A DNA stretch of 64,000 nucleotides from Planctomycetota bacterium (GCA_021413735.1 JAIOPV010000278.1:1-64000); one strand, 5' to 3'. Numbered from the stretch's first letter, positions 44,861 through 55,600 are shown. The notes: generated from the letters alone by a model not told the origin. Translations and numbers: made by a program.

Positions 44861-45450
44861 TGACGATGACCGAGGAAGAATGGCTGGCGGAACAGGACGA
44901 CCCATACAAGATGGTGAACTTTCTCAGAGAGCGAGTTAAGCCCCGCAAGGCGCGACTATTCGCCTGTGCATGCTTTCGGCACCCGAAGAGATCACTCGAG
45001 CAACAGGAGTTGCGAGCCATTGAAGTGGGCGAAAAGGCCGCCGACGGAATGGCAAGTAGCACAGAAATTCAAGAAGCGGAGGATGAATTCGTTGGGTCAC
45101 GGAATGGCGTGGGGTGGATAATCCTGGCTACTGATTGGTGGTGTGCGGTTGAAGCGGCTCGTGCCGCGGGAGAATGGGAGAAGGAAGCCCTACAGTGCAA
45201 CTTAACTCGTGACATCTTCGGCAATCCGTTTCGGCCCGTTGCGGTTGATCCGGCGTGGCTCACGTCAACCGTGACCCAACTCGCACGCGGCATCTACGAA
45301 GATCGCGCCTTCGACCGAATGCCCATCCTCGCCGACGCCCTCCAAGATGCTGGCTGCGATAACGACGATGTGCTGACGCATTGCCGCGACGAATCGGCAA
45401 CGCACGTTCGCGGCTGTTGGGTCGTCGATTTACTTCTCAGCAAGACGTGA
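44860..45450 (+). CDS. Gemmataceae-type conserved hypothetical protein (MTEEEW / HVRGCWVVD family), copy 2
   Basis: 196 residues, soluble. MTMTEEEWLAEQDDP start, ARLFACACF, then the shared tail NLTRDIFGNPFRPV, LADALQDAGCDNDDVL and HVRGCWVVDLLLSK. Starts inside the DUF1501 stop codon (TGATG), the second coupled pair in this window. A second ATG 6 bases on is an alternative start. Function unknown. Confidence 0.85.
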   Translation: MTMTEEEWLAEQDDPYKMVNFLRERVKPRKARLFACACFRHPKRSLEQQELRAIEVGEKAADGMASSTEIQEAEDEFVGSRNGVGWIILATDWWCAVEAARAAGEWEKEALQCNLTRDIFGNPFRPVAVDPAWLTSTVTQLARGIYEDRAFDRMPILADALQDAGCDNDDVLTHCRDESATHVRGCWVVDLLLSKT

Positions 45451-45457
45451 TGGGCAA

Positions 45458-45916
45458 TCAACCCTGCGTAGCCATGAACGCAAACACGACCCGGATGTGG
45501 TCGTAACTCACTTCCTCGTTCAGTGTCGGCGGCAGAGTGCTGAATCGACCAAGCCGACGTGATTGCGAGCACGGCGAACCTCCTCCGTCGAAGGGTGCCG
45601 CGGAAGTGATGTGGACACGGCCCTGCTTCGGGTAAACCAGAGAGCAGGCGATGTGCGAGACTGGCACAATCCAGGAGGACAACTGTGCGGTGCTGGTACG
45701 GTCTCCAAACACTTGGCCAATCGACGCACCAGACGAATTGAAAAGCAGGTCTCTCCGGACTGTGCTCCTGCCAACGGGACTCTCGGGGTTCGCACTTTCC
45801 AACCTCGATTGCTCGGGTGCCTTTGGCATTCGGTTTGCCTCTTCCAGATGGAACGCACCTTTTCCGCCGTCCCGACTCGTCCGCGTCCACATCGCGGCCC
45901 GATGAGTTTGCTCCAA
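45458..45916 (-). CDS. doubtful hypothetical ORF in a 477-base gap
   Basis: An open minus-strand frame of up to 152 codons in the gap 45451-45927. The C-terminal half (LSSWIVPVSHIACSLVYPKQ, then TLPPTLNEEVSYDHIRVVF) reads more like protein than the N-terminal half. It has no recognised domain. Its 5' part would overlap the promoter region of the following plus-strand gene. It may be a decayed gene end. Confidence 0.3.
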   Translation of the reverse strand: MEQTHRAAMWTRTSRDGGKGAFHLEEANRMPKAPEQSRLESANPESPVGRSTVRRDLLFNSSGASIGQVFGDRTSTAQLSSWIVPVSHIACSLVYPKQGRVHITSAAPFDGGGSPCSQSRRLGRFSTLPPTLNEEVSYDHIRVVFAFMATQG

Positions 45917-45927
45917 GAGGCTTCATC

Positions 45928-48900
45928 ATGTTCACCCTCGCCCGCGTGTTCCAAACCCTGCTCGCGACGTTTGTGCTGGGGCTCTCTGCTGCTCCCGCCG
46001 CGTATCCCGTCCCCACACAGCCCGATCTGGTGAAGGTCACGAAGGGTCGCGTGGCCCTGGGAATTCCGAAAGACTGGAAGGAAACTCCCATTCCGGGCGT
46101 GACCGACTTGCTCGGTTTGTGGAGCATTGACGGGAAGGGTTTGTTCAGCACAACCGCGTTCATCATGATCGGCAGGGCAGCTCAGAAGGACATCGACCTC
46201 GATCCGCAACGCTACACGATTCGCGAGGACAAGGAGGTTTCCGTTGGTGGCCAGGCCGCCCGACGACTGATGGTTGAGTTCAAAGGCGAGGCGGGAATTG
46301 GGGGTGCGCCAGCAATCGCGAAAGGGAAAGCGATCGGGGTGATTATCAAGAAACCCGAGGCTGATGGGAAGCAACTCGTCATCATCTGCGTCGCGGTTCC
46401 GGAGCAGTGGGAGAAACTGGCTCCCCTGTTCGAGAAAGTCATCGCGTCCATCACCATTGACGGCGTTGGTAACGCCGGGGCGACCGGTCCGTTCGTGACC
46501 GCCGTGTATCTCGACAGAGGCGTCGAGAAGCCACTGGAAGGGGCGACGGTCCTCGTCGGTCGGCGATTGCACCTCCAGGCGTTCGCGAGCGTCCCCTCAG
46601 GCGAGTACTGGGAAGACGTGCTGAGCCGTGCCCCTCCCGGACCGCGTTCCGGGTCCATCGATCTGCTCTGCGGTGAAGCCCTGTTCCTCACGGGCACCAC
46701 GGGGGGCAACGGTGTCTTCTCGCCCAACCTTCCGCCGGGCACCTACGACATCGTCGTGTGGAAAGCTGGCCACATCCCGCAGATGAATGCCCGCGTCACG
46801 ATCCCCGGCGGCGGCTTCAAGGCCTACGTGACCCCGGATAATCAGGTGGGTTCCACAGACCGTCACCGCACGCTCGACACGAGCCGGGTGTTCCGGATGG
46901 ACCCACCGAATCCCGGGAAACCCGTCGTTTGGGGCCGTGTCACGCTCAGTACTCGGGCCTCGCCTTCGTCCACCCCGCCGTCGCCCGCAGCGGGTGAAGA
47001 CGTGACCATCGTTGTGGGTGAGAACCTGTCGTTCATCCGGAAGGAAGATCCGCGGTCGCCGGGGACTTTCACCGACGTGGTGCAGGGCGACGTGATTTAC
47101 GCCGAGGTGAAGACCAACAGGGACGGGACATACGCGATCCCCATGCCGCTCGGTTCGTACAGCATGATCGTCTGGAAGCAGGGCCACATCCCCGAGGAAC
47201 GCATCTCCCTCCACGTCTGGCCAGGGGATTATTTCTGCAAGTTAATCAAGGACGACCAACCCGGAAGTAGCGGCCGGCACCAGGCACTCGACACAACCTC
47301 GCAGAACATCCCGCGCAAGAAACTCGACGGCCGACCCGGCATCCGAGGCATGGTGAAACTCTCCGACCGCGGAGTCAGGACTCCCGGCGAAGGCGTGACC
47401 ATTTTGATCGGCCAGGAGTTGCGGTTGGATCACCCGATCATTCCCGACCCGACCGACAAGGTGACTGGCAAGTTACTCATCGCCCGCACCGTGACGAACA
47501 AGGAAGGTGAGTTCTTCGCAGCCGTCCCGGCGGGCGCGTACCAGTTGATCGTCTGGAAGGCGGGTTACATTCCGCAAGAATTCAACACGGTGACCGTCCC
47601 GCCTGGGGTCCACAACGTCACTCTCATTCGGGACAATCAACCGGGAAGCAGCGGCCGACACGCGAATATCGACACGTCGAAGGTGCCCGTCCCGCCTCCG
47701 CCCGCAGCGCCGGCACCGGAAATTGAGACGCTATTCCCGCTCTTGCCGCTCCTCTTCAGGGCCGCGCCACCGGAACTGACACAACGCGCTGTCGGAGCCG
47801 TCACGCTGTCCGTTCCCGCAGACTGGCGGAAAGACCCCGACACGCCCACCGACGAGGGTGCGTGGCTGACCGGCAAAGCGGATCGACCCGATGCGTCCTT
47901 CTCGGTGATGCGCGACGTGTCGTTCGACGGCCTCGTGGAACAACTCACGGATCCGAAACGCGAACAGGTCAAGATCGGCGGACGAACCGCAATGAGCCAG
48001 ACAGGGCTTCTGCGAACGGAAGCCGAGATGATGGCCCGAGTCGTGGTTCTGACTCAGCCCGAGAAGGATGGGCGGCGAATCGCGTTCTTCGCCAAGGCAC
48101 CGCAATCAGCGTGGCCTCAGCACACCACGACGTTCGACGCGATTCTGGCGAGCGTGAAGATTCCCGCCGCGACCACGCCAGTTGTGCCCCTGCCTAACGA
48201 AGAGTTGAAGGAACTCGCACGCGTCAGCCGCGTTCCAATCTTCAAGGCCGAGTTCGAGTACACGGCATACGAGGATCGTGTCACGATCAAGGATGCAGCC
48301 GGGGTCACGGCGGTGCTCGGGGTTGCCGGGCGGGGCAAGAAGGTGGGCACAGCCTTCCGCCCGTTCCTTGACAAGGAGAAGGCGGTTGCGGGGTTGCTCG
48401 GTGAGGCGGTCTCGCTCGAACTCCGCTCCTTGAGTGGCGCTCTGCTCGTTCAGATATTCGAGGGCGGAACACTCGTGCAGGAGAAAGCCACGGGCCTGAC
48501 GTGGTGGAACCTCCACACGAAGCGGCCTCGCGATCTTCGGCCATTAGATGAAACGACTCGGTATCCGCGGGTCGTCTTTGGGGGAACGCAGTACGCGGTT
48601 GCGGCGTATCCCGACCGAGTGCAGATTTGGGACATCGCCGCCAAGAAAGAGATGATCGTGAAAGTCGGCACTGCGGGACAGGCGATCCCGGAGGCGTTCC
48701 GCAAGGTGATCGAGAAAGATAAGCTCGAAGCCGCGTTCGGCCGAGCCTTGTCCGGGGAAGCATCGCTGTTCGACACCGCGGGGCGCATTCAGGTGTACGA
48801 AGGGGGAGCGATGTTCGTCCAACCCGGCACCGATCGGTTCTGGTGGTGTTCCCACCCCAAACGAGTCGTGACAGTCGGTGGAGATGTGCGTCCACCCGAA

Positions 48901-49377
48901 AAGCCTGTCCTCGCTTTGCCGAAAGACCCGAATGCGGTCGTCATCCGGCTCGACTACGTCGGCGGATATACGCCACCCCGGAAGACCGCAAATCCGTATC
49001 TCGAAATCCTGGCTGACGGGCGAGTGACACTCACCGATCCCTTTGGCAGCAAGCCCACGGTGCGGGCGAAACTCACACCGGCGAACGTACTCGACTTCGT
49101 CGCGTTCGCCGTGAACGAGAACCATTTCTTCGAGATGAACTCCACGGCGATCGAACGAGCGATCCAAGTCGAGGTCAAAAAGAAGAAACTCCCAACGGTC
49201 ACGGACTTGCAAACCCTGGTCATCACCGTTCGCTCGGCAGACGGCGTCCACGAGGTGCGCTGTTACGCGCCGCAATTCTATGCCGAACAACTCCCGGACC
49301 TCAAGCCGTTGCAACAACTCCAGGCGATTCACCATCGCCTCACGAAGTACATGGACGCCCTTCGAGGTGAAGAGTGA
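45928..49377 (+). CDS. large secreted repeat-mosaic protein
   Basis: 1149 residues with signal peptide (FTLARVFQTLLATFVLGLSA). Five parts are visible. About 30-180 and 615-750 are two copies of a DUF1795/PsbP-like domain (GRVALGIPKDWKE; GAVTLSVPADWRK). Between them, at about 185-610, are three beta-sandwich repeats of 125-140 residues, carboxypeptidase-regulatory-like, each with YDIVVWKAGHIPQ-type and PGSSGRHxxxDTS-type motifs. At about 760-975 there are two repeats ending in a Gly-Tyr/Phe-Trp pattern (IQVYEGGAMFVQ; FRPFLDKEKA), LGFP-like. At about 990-1149 there is a Gemmataceae-type C-terminal domain. Likely extracellular or periplasmic. AAGAGG before ATG 45928 supports the start. Confidence 0.8.
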   Translation: MFTLARVFQTLLATFVLGLSAAPAAYPVPTQPDLVKVTKGRVALGIPKDWKETPIPGVTDLLGLWSIDGKGLFSTTAFIMIGRAAQKDIDLDPQRYTIREDKEVSVGGQAARRLMVEFKGEAGIGGAPAIAKGKAIGVIIKKPEADGKQLVIICVAVPEQWEKLAPLFEKVIASITIDGVGNAGATGPFVTAVYLDRGVEKPLEGATVLVGRRLHLQAFASVPSGEYWEDVLSRAPPGPRSGSIDLLCGEALFLTGTTGGNGVFSPNLPPGTYDIVVWKAGHIPQMNARVTIPGGGFKAYVTPDNQVGSTDRHRTLDTSRVFRMDPPNPGKPVVWGRVTLSTRASPSSTPPSPAAGEDVTIVVGENLSFIRKEDPRSPGTFTDVVQGDVIYAEVKTNRDGTYAIPMPLGSYSMIVWKQGHIPEERISLHVWPGDYFCKLIKDDQPGSSGRHQALDTTSQNIPRKKLDGRPGIRGMVKLSDRGVRTPGEGVTILIGQELRLDHPIIPDPTDKVTGKLLIARTVTNKEGEFFAAVPAGAYQLIVWKAGYIPQEFNTVTVPPGVHNVTLIRDNQPGSSGRHANIDTSKVPVPPPPAAPAPEIETLFPLLPLLFRAAPPELTQRAVGAVTLSVPADWRKDPDTPTDEGAWLTGKADRPDASFSVMRDVSFDGLVEQLTDPKREQVKIGGRTAMSQTGLLRTEAEMMARVVVLTQPEKDGRRIAFFAKAPQSAWPQHTTTFDAILASVKIPAATTPVVPLPNEELKELARVSRVPIFKAEFEYTAYEDRVTIKDAAGVTAVLGVAGRGKKVGTAFRPFLDKEKAVAGLLGEAVSLELRSLSGALLVQIFEGGTLVQEKATGLTWWNLHTKRPRDLRPLDETTRYPRVVFGGTQYAVAAYPDRVQIWDIAAKKEMIVKVGTAGQAIPEAFRKVIEKDKLEAAFGRALSGEASLFDTAGRIQVYEGGAMFVQPGTDRFWWCSHPKRVVTVGGDVRPPEKPVLALPKDPNAVVIRLDYVGGYTPPRKTANPYLEILADGRVTLTDPFGSKPTVRAKLTPANVLDFVAFAVNENHFFEMNSTAIERAIQVEVKKKKLPTVTDLQTLVITVRSADGVHEVRCYAPQFYAEQLPDLKPLQQLQAIHHRLTKYMDALRGEE

Positions 49378-49687
49378 TCGATCCACTACGATCAGATCGC
49401 AGGAAGTTAATCCGGACACGTTCCCAAGGCACGCGAGAGGGTTGCTCGACTTGGCGGACAATCGCGTTGCCCCTGGAAGGTCTGTCGGGTAGCTCGGGAC
49501 GTGGTGATTTCGCCTGAGGCGAAGCCCCGCAAACCCGCCCTCTGCATTTTGACTCAACCGCCTCCTTTCGCCATTGCCCCACAAAAAGCCCCAGTTTACA
49601 GTATTATCCTTCGTCACAACCTGGCAGAGACAAGGCTGGTCAGATCCAAACCCCATACTGCCGTGCGCCGACAAACAAACCGCAAAA
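49378..49687. other. intergenic region, no gene seen
   Basis: 310 bases between two plus-strand genes. A frame continues from 49574 into the next gene but lacks protein-like content. No strong hairpin or repeat noticed. AT-richer patches near 49600-49700 (ACAGTATTATCC) could hold the promoter of the surface protein gene. Confidence 0.4.
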
Positions 49688-52159
49688 ATGCCCAAAACGC
49701 CCAAAATGCCTCAAAATCCCACAAGCCTCTGGCAGCGATTGGCCCAACGCTGGCTCTCCCAGTCCAAGCGGAATCCGATCCGCAAACAAGCCCCACTCCG
49801 GCTCAACTGCGAGTCGCTGGAAGGCCGTTGTGTCCCCGCGGGTTTGAGCATCTTTGCCGTCGGCAACGCTGGCGGCTCGGTCCGCATCGTGGACACCACG
49901 ACCGGAGCGGTCACCACGACGTTCCGTCCCCTGGATGCGGGCACGACCCAATACAAGGGGGTCGTCGGAGTCGCGCTCGGTGACTTCGACGCCGACGGCA
50001 TCAACGACGTTGCGGTGGCCGCTACCGACCCGGCTGGTGTCAACGGGCTGGTTGCCTCCAAGGCGGGCAAGGTCTTCGTCTACAGCGGAGTTGCCCTTGC
50101 GACGGGCACCGCACCGTCTCCCATCCGCACGTTCACACCGTTCGCGAACCACGACGGCCCCGATGGCACGAGTGGTGCCTACACCAATGGCCTGAACATC
50201 GACGCCGGTGACGTCAACGGCGACGACCACGTCGATTTGGTCGTGGGATCGAGGGGCGGCAACGGAACAACCTCCGGTCAGAAGGAAATTGGCCGCTTTG
50301 TGGTGATCGACGGAACCTCTCCCGCGGGGAGCAACATTATCCTCGGGGGAGTTCAGAAACCGTTTGGTGCCGGCTATCAGAAGGGCGTGTTCGTCGCGTT
50401 GGGGAACGTGGACGGCTCGGGCGGCGATGAGATTGCCGTCACCCGGGGTGCACCGGTGGCGAACCCGAACCTCGCGGTCCAGCAGGTCAAGTTCAAGGTC
50501 TATCAACTCCAGGGGACGACGCTGGCCGAACTTCACCTGTCGGCGGACGGCTCAACGGCGTTCTCGCCGTTCGCGAGCCTGGGCGGACCAGCGAACGCGA
50601 TCAACCGCGACTCTCGCGTGACTTTCACAGACTCCAACGGCGATGGCAAGTCGGAACTCGTGTTCTCGGCGCTCGACCCGCTGACCAACGCCACGAACTC
50701 GCAGGTTCGGGTCGGGGTGTATTCGATCACACCCACCGCGGCGATTGGCGGTGCGAGCATCGTCAGCACCGGGTCGGATGCGGGAACCTATCTCGCGGGC
50801 AGTAACGTGACGGACCACGCAATCACCGCAGTCCCAGGAACCACGCAAAGTCTCGCTGCCACCACGACCTCGGCGGCAACTCCGCAGAACCTCGCCCTGC
50901 TGACCAAGGGTTCGACCTCTGGAATCAAGTACCTCTCGCCGCTCACGGGTGCTGTGCAGACCGGCGGCTCCAACCTCAGTGTTGCCGACGGCGGCAGCAC
51001 GCTCGACGGGACTCTCGGCGAGTACGTCTCCCCTTACACCATCACGGGCGTGAACACCGCGAGCATCGCCTCGGCCTTGAACACCGCCGAGACGAGCACG
51101 CCGCCCATTTCGCAGAGCAGTTGGTTCGACAAGAACGCCTACGGAAACGTGGTGGACCAGAAGTACGGTCCGACGCCGCAATCGTTGGCCCCGACGCTCG
51201 GGGACACGCCCGACCAGGCGGTCACCACCACCTACATCCAACGCGTCCTCGCGACGGAGAAGGCGCTCGTCGGGACGATCTACCAGCACCACCACGACCC
51301 GATCTGGAACCCGTACGCGAACGGCTTCACCACGGATTCGAGCGCCTCGGACTACTGGCCGTGGATTCCAGTAAACATTCAGAGGGGGACTGCGGGGATC
51401 GATTGCACGAACACGACCGCACTCGCTTACAGCGTGGGGGCGGGCATCCACCTCAACTCCAGCACCGACGAGCAAGCCTTGACCGACCAGGCGACCGACG
51501 GCAACTCGAACTACATCGGGACCGACCCGCCGCGCTGGAACTCGACGGTCCCGAAGGCAATCTCCCCGCAGTTCATCCTCGGACCGAATTTCGCATTCGA
51601 TGCAACGAACACGACCGACTACATCACGGCCGCGAACGCCGCCGGTTCGATCGACACGTCCAAGTTCCAACCCGGCGACATCCTCTACATGGCAAACAAC
51701 CCAGGCCCCACTCCGGCGAGCCAAACGCCCACCGGGACTACCGCCAGTGGGAGCACCACGCTGACGTTGGACTCGGCGCTGGGCAACGCCAGCGTGAAGG
51801 GTTGGACGGTGACCGGGCCGGGAATCGCTGCCGGTACAACGATTTCCGCCATCCAAGGGACGACGATAACGCTGAGTTCGGCAGCAGGAATCGGTGCCGG
51901 TGCGGGGACATTCACGTTGACTGCTCCGCCTCACGTCATCTCGCACGCGATCATGTGGCTCGGTACGTATGGCACACTCGTGAACGGGCAACCGTCGACC
52001 GTGCCACTGATCTGTAGCAGTCACGACAATTCGCCTCCGGTGATGGACGCGAACGGGATTGTCCCGACGCCCGGCGTCCACATCTTGCCGTTCGAACCGG
52101 GCAACTGGTTTTACGATAATTACAGCTTCGCGATGAGAGTCCTGCCGACCTTAACGTGA
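49688..52159 (+). CDS. planctomycete surface protein with FG-GAP repeats and NlpC/P60-like C-terminus
   Basis: 823 residues. Instead of a classical signal peptide it has a basic leader followed by RLNCESLEGRCVPAG (about 37-52), the LExLExRxVPA motif of planctomycete surface proteins. Then come FG-GAP/VCBS-type repeats (GDFDADGINDVAVA, GDVNGDDHVDLVVG, DSNGDGKSELVFS) likely to bind calcium. The C-terminal 260 residues look like an NlpC/P60-type cysteine hydrolase: AGIDCTNTTALAYS (Cys about 571) and HVISHAIMWLG (His about 750). A Gly/Thr/Ser-rich module (about 675-745) is lodged between DILYM and the His strand. Activity is inferred from motifs. Confidence 0.75.
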   Translation: MPKTPKMPQNPTSLWQRLAQRWLSQSKRNPIRKQAPLRLNCESLEGRCVPAGLSIFAVGNAGGSVRIVDTTTGAVTTTFRPLDAGTTQYKGVVGVALGDFDADGINDVAVAATDPAGVNGLVASKAGKVFVYSGVALATGTAPSPIRTFTPFANHDGPDGTSGAYTNGLNIDAGDVNGDDHVDLVVGSRGGNGTTSGQKEIGRFVVIDGTSPAGSNIILGGVQKPFGAGYQKGVFVALGNVDGSGGDEIAVTRGAPVANPNLAVQQVKFKVYQLQGTTLAELHLSADGSTAFSPFASLGGPANAINRDSRVTFTDSNGDGKSELVFSALDPLTNATNSQVRVGVYSITPTAAIGGASIVSTGSDAGTYLAGSNVTDHAITAVPGTTQSLAATTTSAATPQNLALLTKGSTSGIKYLSPLTGAVQTGGSNLSVADGGSTLDGTLGEYVSPYTITGVNTASIASALNTAETSTPPISQSSWFDKNAYGNVVDQKYGPTPQSLAPTLGDTPDQAVTTTYIQRVLATEKALVGTIYQHHHDPIWNPYANGFTTDSSASDYWPWIPVNIQRGTAGIDCTNTTALAYSVGAGIHLNSSTDEQALTDQATDGNSNYIGTDPPRWNSTVPKAISPQFILGPNFAFDATNTTDYITAANAAGSIDTSKFQPGDILYMANNPGPTPASQTPTGTTASGSTTLTLDSALGNASVKGWTVTGPGIAAGTTISAIQGTTITLSSAAGIGAGAGTFTLTAPPHVISHAIMWLGTYGTLVNGQPSTVPLICSSHDNSPPVMDANGIVPTPGVHILPFEPGNWFYDNYSFAMRVLPTLT

Positions 52160-52322
52160 CCGTGGTAAGGGACCGCTCGCGCCACTGCGAGGCAACGCCA
52201 GCGGTCGGCGCATGGGCGTGCGAAGTCAGTGGGTACTTGTGGCTTTGAACGATGGGTGCGTTGATGGGGTGGCAGAATCACGGTGGCCTCCATGCCCGGT
52301 TTCGCGGAGACAGCACTCCGCG

Positions 52323-52466
52323 ATGTCCAACAATCCTCTTCTGAACCCCAATTTCGCCGCAGCGAAAGCCCGAGGCGAACGGTATGTGAAGTTTTACCCG
52401 ATGGTGTTTTCGCCCTCTCCCCTTGCGGGAGAGGGCAGCGAGGCTTTGCGAGCGGGTGAGGGGTGA
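52323..52466 (+). pseudogene. short ORF running into a palindromic element
   Basis: Codons 1-26 (MSNNPLLNPNFAAAKARGER and on to KFYP) read like the start of a protein. The rest (SPSPLAGEG type) is repeat-derived and ends at 52466. It may be a gene start cut off by insertion of the element at 52386..52589; the continuation was not found past the element. Confidence 0.25.
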
Positions 52467-52589
52467 AAGCGTTACTGATGTTCGTGCTTGACCCCTCACC
52501 CGTCCGCGAAGCGCGGACACCCTCTCCCGCAAGGGGAGAGGGCGAAAACCAAAAACCATTTGAGTAACGTTTAATTGGTAGAACTTCAC
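52386..52589. repeat. palindromic element, REP-like pair (relative of the in-gene element)
   Basis: Main arms 52408-52467 and 52490-52550 (CGCCCTCTCCCCTTGCGGG with its complement) and short outer arms GTGAAGTTTTACC (52386) and GGTAGAACTTCAC (52577). Contains the same GAGGCTTTGCGAG core as the element in the ATP-grasp gene. It occupies the middle of the 509-base gap between the surface protein and the caspase gene; nothing else in the gap is convincing. Confidence 0.85.
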
Positions 52590-52668
52590 CTGCCAAACGC
52601 CCTAACCCGGCAATCGAAAAACACCTGAGGCAGCTACGAGATAGCACCAGCACTGGCATCACCCCGGT

Positions 52669-55600
52669 TCACTTCCCTGGAACCTCTCGCACGGGGAGCG
52701 GCGGCACCGTCCAAGGCATGTTGAGGAACGGATTCTGCTTTCCACCGGTGGCTTTGCGAACCTCGGAGAAGGCAACTGAGTAAAGATGGTGAACATAGAG
52801 TTGCTTTTCGTAAGGATCGAACGGAACGCCGTCGCCCGCCTTCAATCCCTTGAGCAATCCCGCCGTGAAGAAACCATTCTCCGCTGTCGCGCCTGCCGTT
52901 TCGTGCGACATCGCAGCCGACATCACCGTCACACCAACTGCGTCATCCGTGAGACTGCGCGTGAGATCATCCGTCGCGGGTCGGAACGCTTTCACGCCCG
53001 CCGCTGAGTGACACGCATCGAGGATCAGCAGCACGGGGCACTCCACCTCCGCCAGACCTTTGCGAAGATCATCTCCCGACAGCGACTTGCCTTTGAGGTC
53101 TTTGGTCACGTCTGCTTCCCGTGTGAGCAGATAGTAGGAGTCGCCCTGTTTCACTCCGTGCCCCGCGAAGAAGATCACTACCAAGTCGCCTGGCTTCGCC
53201 GCCTTGCGAGCGTCGTCGAGCGCTTTCAGGACGCGCTCACGAGTCACATCCTTATTGAGAATCATCTCGCCCTTCGCGGTGCCGAATCGGTTGTCGCTTC
53301 CGACGCAATGCTTCTCCAACGCGGCGAACATGGCCTCGGCGTCTTTTGCAGCGGAACTGAGTTTCAACCCCGCGTCGTCGTAATCGTTCACTCCGATACA
53401 CACGCGGTAAATCGTCGGCTGCGAACCCGCGACCTTCGGACCACGCACGATCAATGGGTCAGACACCGTTGAGCCGTCCTCACTGCGTGCCAGCACCTTC
53501 AACTCATGTAAACCTGCGGGCACCTCGAACTCGAACACGTCCTCCGCCGACTTGCCTGCTCCGGGCATCCACACGCCTTTACCTGCGGGTAGCGGGCGAC
53601 CGTCAAGAAGAACACGCATCGCGGTAACAGGCTTATCCTTCACACCAGTACTCGCGCTCGCTTTGACCTTCACGGTCGTGCCGCGTTGCTCGACCACCTC
53701 TAACTTCGAGGACGGCGGAAGAATTTTCTCCAACTCGGGAACCACGGTACTCAGCGAAACCAGCGCCTCCGCGACGGAGCCCTTTTCGATGGCAAGTTTG
53801 ATCACGTCCGGACGACGGAATTGTTTCGCGAATTTCTCGGCGGGGTGGAACGTGACGAGTGCGTTCGGGCCGTTGTTAATCACCCAACCGAACATCTTCT
53901 CGCCGCCGGGACTTGCCGCGTAATAACCCTCGGGTGTCCACAGTACCCATTCACCGTTGAGTTGCGCGAACGAGAACAGCGGATACGGCGAGCCGTCGGT
54001 GCGATAGACGACGAGACGCGGCGTTCCCGTAGTGCAGATCAAGAACCGGCCATCCGGCGATGAAGCCATACTGTGGATCCGCGTTGTCTGCGGGAGCAAC
54101 CGGCTGATGAACGCCCCTTCAGCAGTTTGGATCCCGGCCCTGTCGCCCTGCCCGTCGATGCGGTCGGCATTGGCGACATGCGGCGGCTTGTCTCCGTTTG
54201 GGATGAGCGTGTGGCCAATCCCCTTCGCGCCGGGGAACCCGTGAACGAACTTGCCGCCTTGCTTCAGTTGAGCAAGGCCCTTGGCATCGTCGTTATCTCC
54301 CTTCTTGCCGGGGAACTCTAACGTCCAATCGCCTAACTTCCGCAAAGACGGGATGTAGTCCTCGCCCTTGATTTCGCCAACCGGTTCGACTTTGCTCAGG
54401 TCGAACCCGAAGCGGAGGACATCGGCAGTTGGCGTCTCCTTGCCGGAGTGCCGCTCGTCGGTCCAGGCAAAGCCGGCTTTCACCGCATCCTTGGACCAGC
54501 CGACGTGATAAGGCAACTGGTTCTCGATCCCGCAACGAATCCGGGGAGCGCCGGGCACCGGGCGACCGACGAGCACCTCGGTGTTTCCAGTGACGGTGAA
54601 CCCCACAAGACTGCCGTCAGCGCATGCTCCCCCAAGCGGGATTTTCAACATTCCGTCGGCGTCCGTGGCAATCCGCGTGTCTTTCCCGGTGGCAATATCG
54701 ATGGTGCCAGCAAGTGAAGCGCCGCCGTCCTTCTTCTCGGCAGGGCCGTTGGCGACGAAGTACAGCGTGTTCGCGTTAAGGAACGTGACGGTGTAGATCT
54801 TTCCCGCGCGAGCCGTGAATACGTTGTTGAGTTCCGATGCTCTCCACGTTTTCGATTTCGTACCGTCTACATTCCACAACTCGATTGCGCGCAAATCGCT
54901 CTTGCCCGTGCCGTCGCCGGTGCGTGCGAACTGCTTTCCGTCCGGCGACCAGGCGACGGAGTGTGTGGTTCCCTCGACGGGGATTTCCTTCGCCATCGTG
55001 GACACGGGCGCGATTCCAGCGGGAACGTCCCAGATGGACACGCGGAGATCCGAACTTCCCACGAGGAGTTGCTTGCCGTCAGGAGAGAATGCGATGCACG
55101 ATCCTTTATCGGCAAACGGCGTCTTGACGTAGGCGCAGTCGTGCGATTTCAATTCTTCCGTTGCAGCTGTGATGCGATCGGTGAGACCACCCACAACGTA
55201 CAAGTTCAACCGGTCCCCACCGGCCTTGTTGAAAGCGACGGCGAATCGCTCTCCGTCGGGCGAGAAGGCCAGAGCCTCGACATAACCGTTCCCCTGGTTC
55301 CCTTGCAGGCCCACCTGCATCACCCGTCGAGACGGAAGATCGACCAGGAGCAATCGGGAGATTCCGTTAGGCTTGCCGAATTCTCCACGAATGAACTTCG
55401 GCTGTCCACCGATGAGGACACGAGTGCCGTCCGGCGACACCGCCGCGATGTCCCAGCGCCCGGGGTCGTATCCCTTCTCGCGGCCGTAGCCCGGCAATCG
55501 GAGGATGTCGAGCCGTTCGCCGGTCGCGACGTTCCAGACTCGCACAGTGAAATCTTGCCCAACTGTGACGAGCTTTGACTTGTCTTTGGTGAACCCCATC

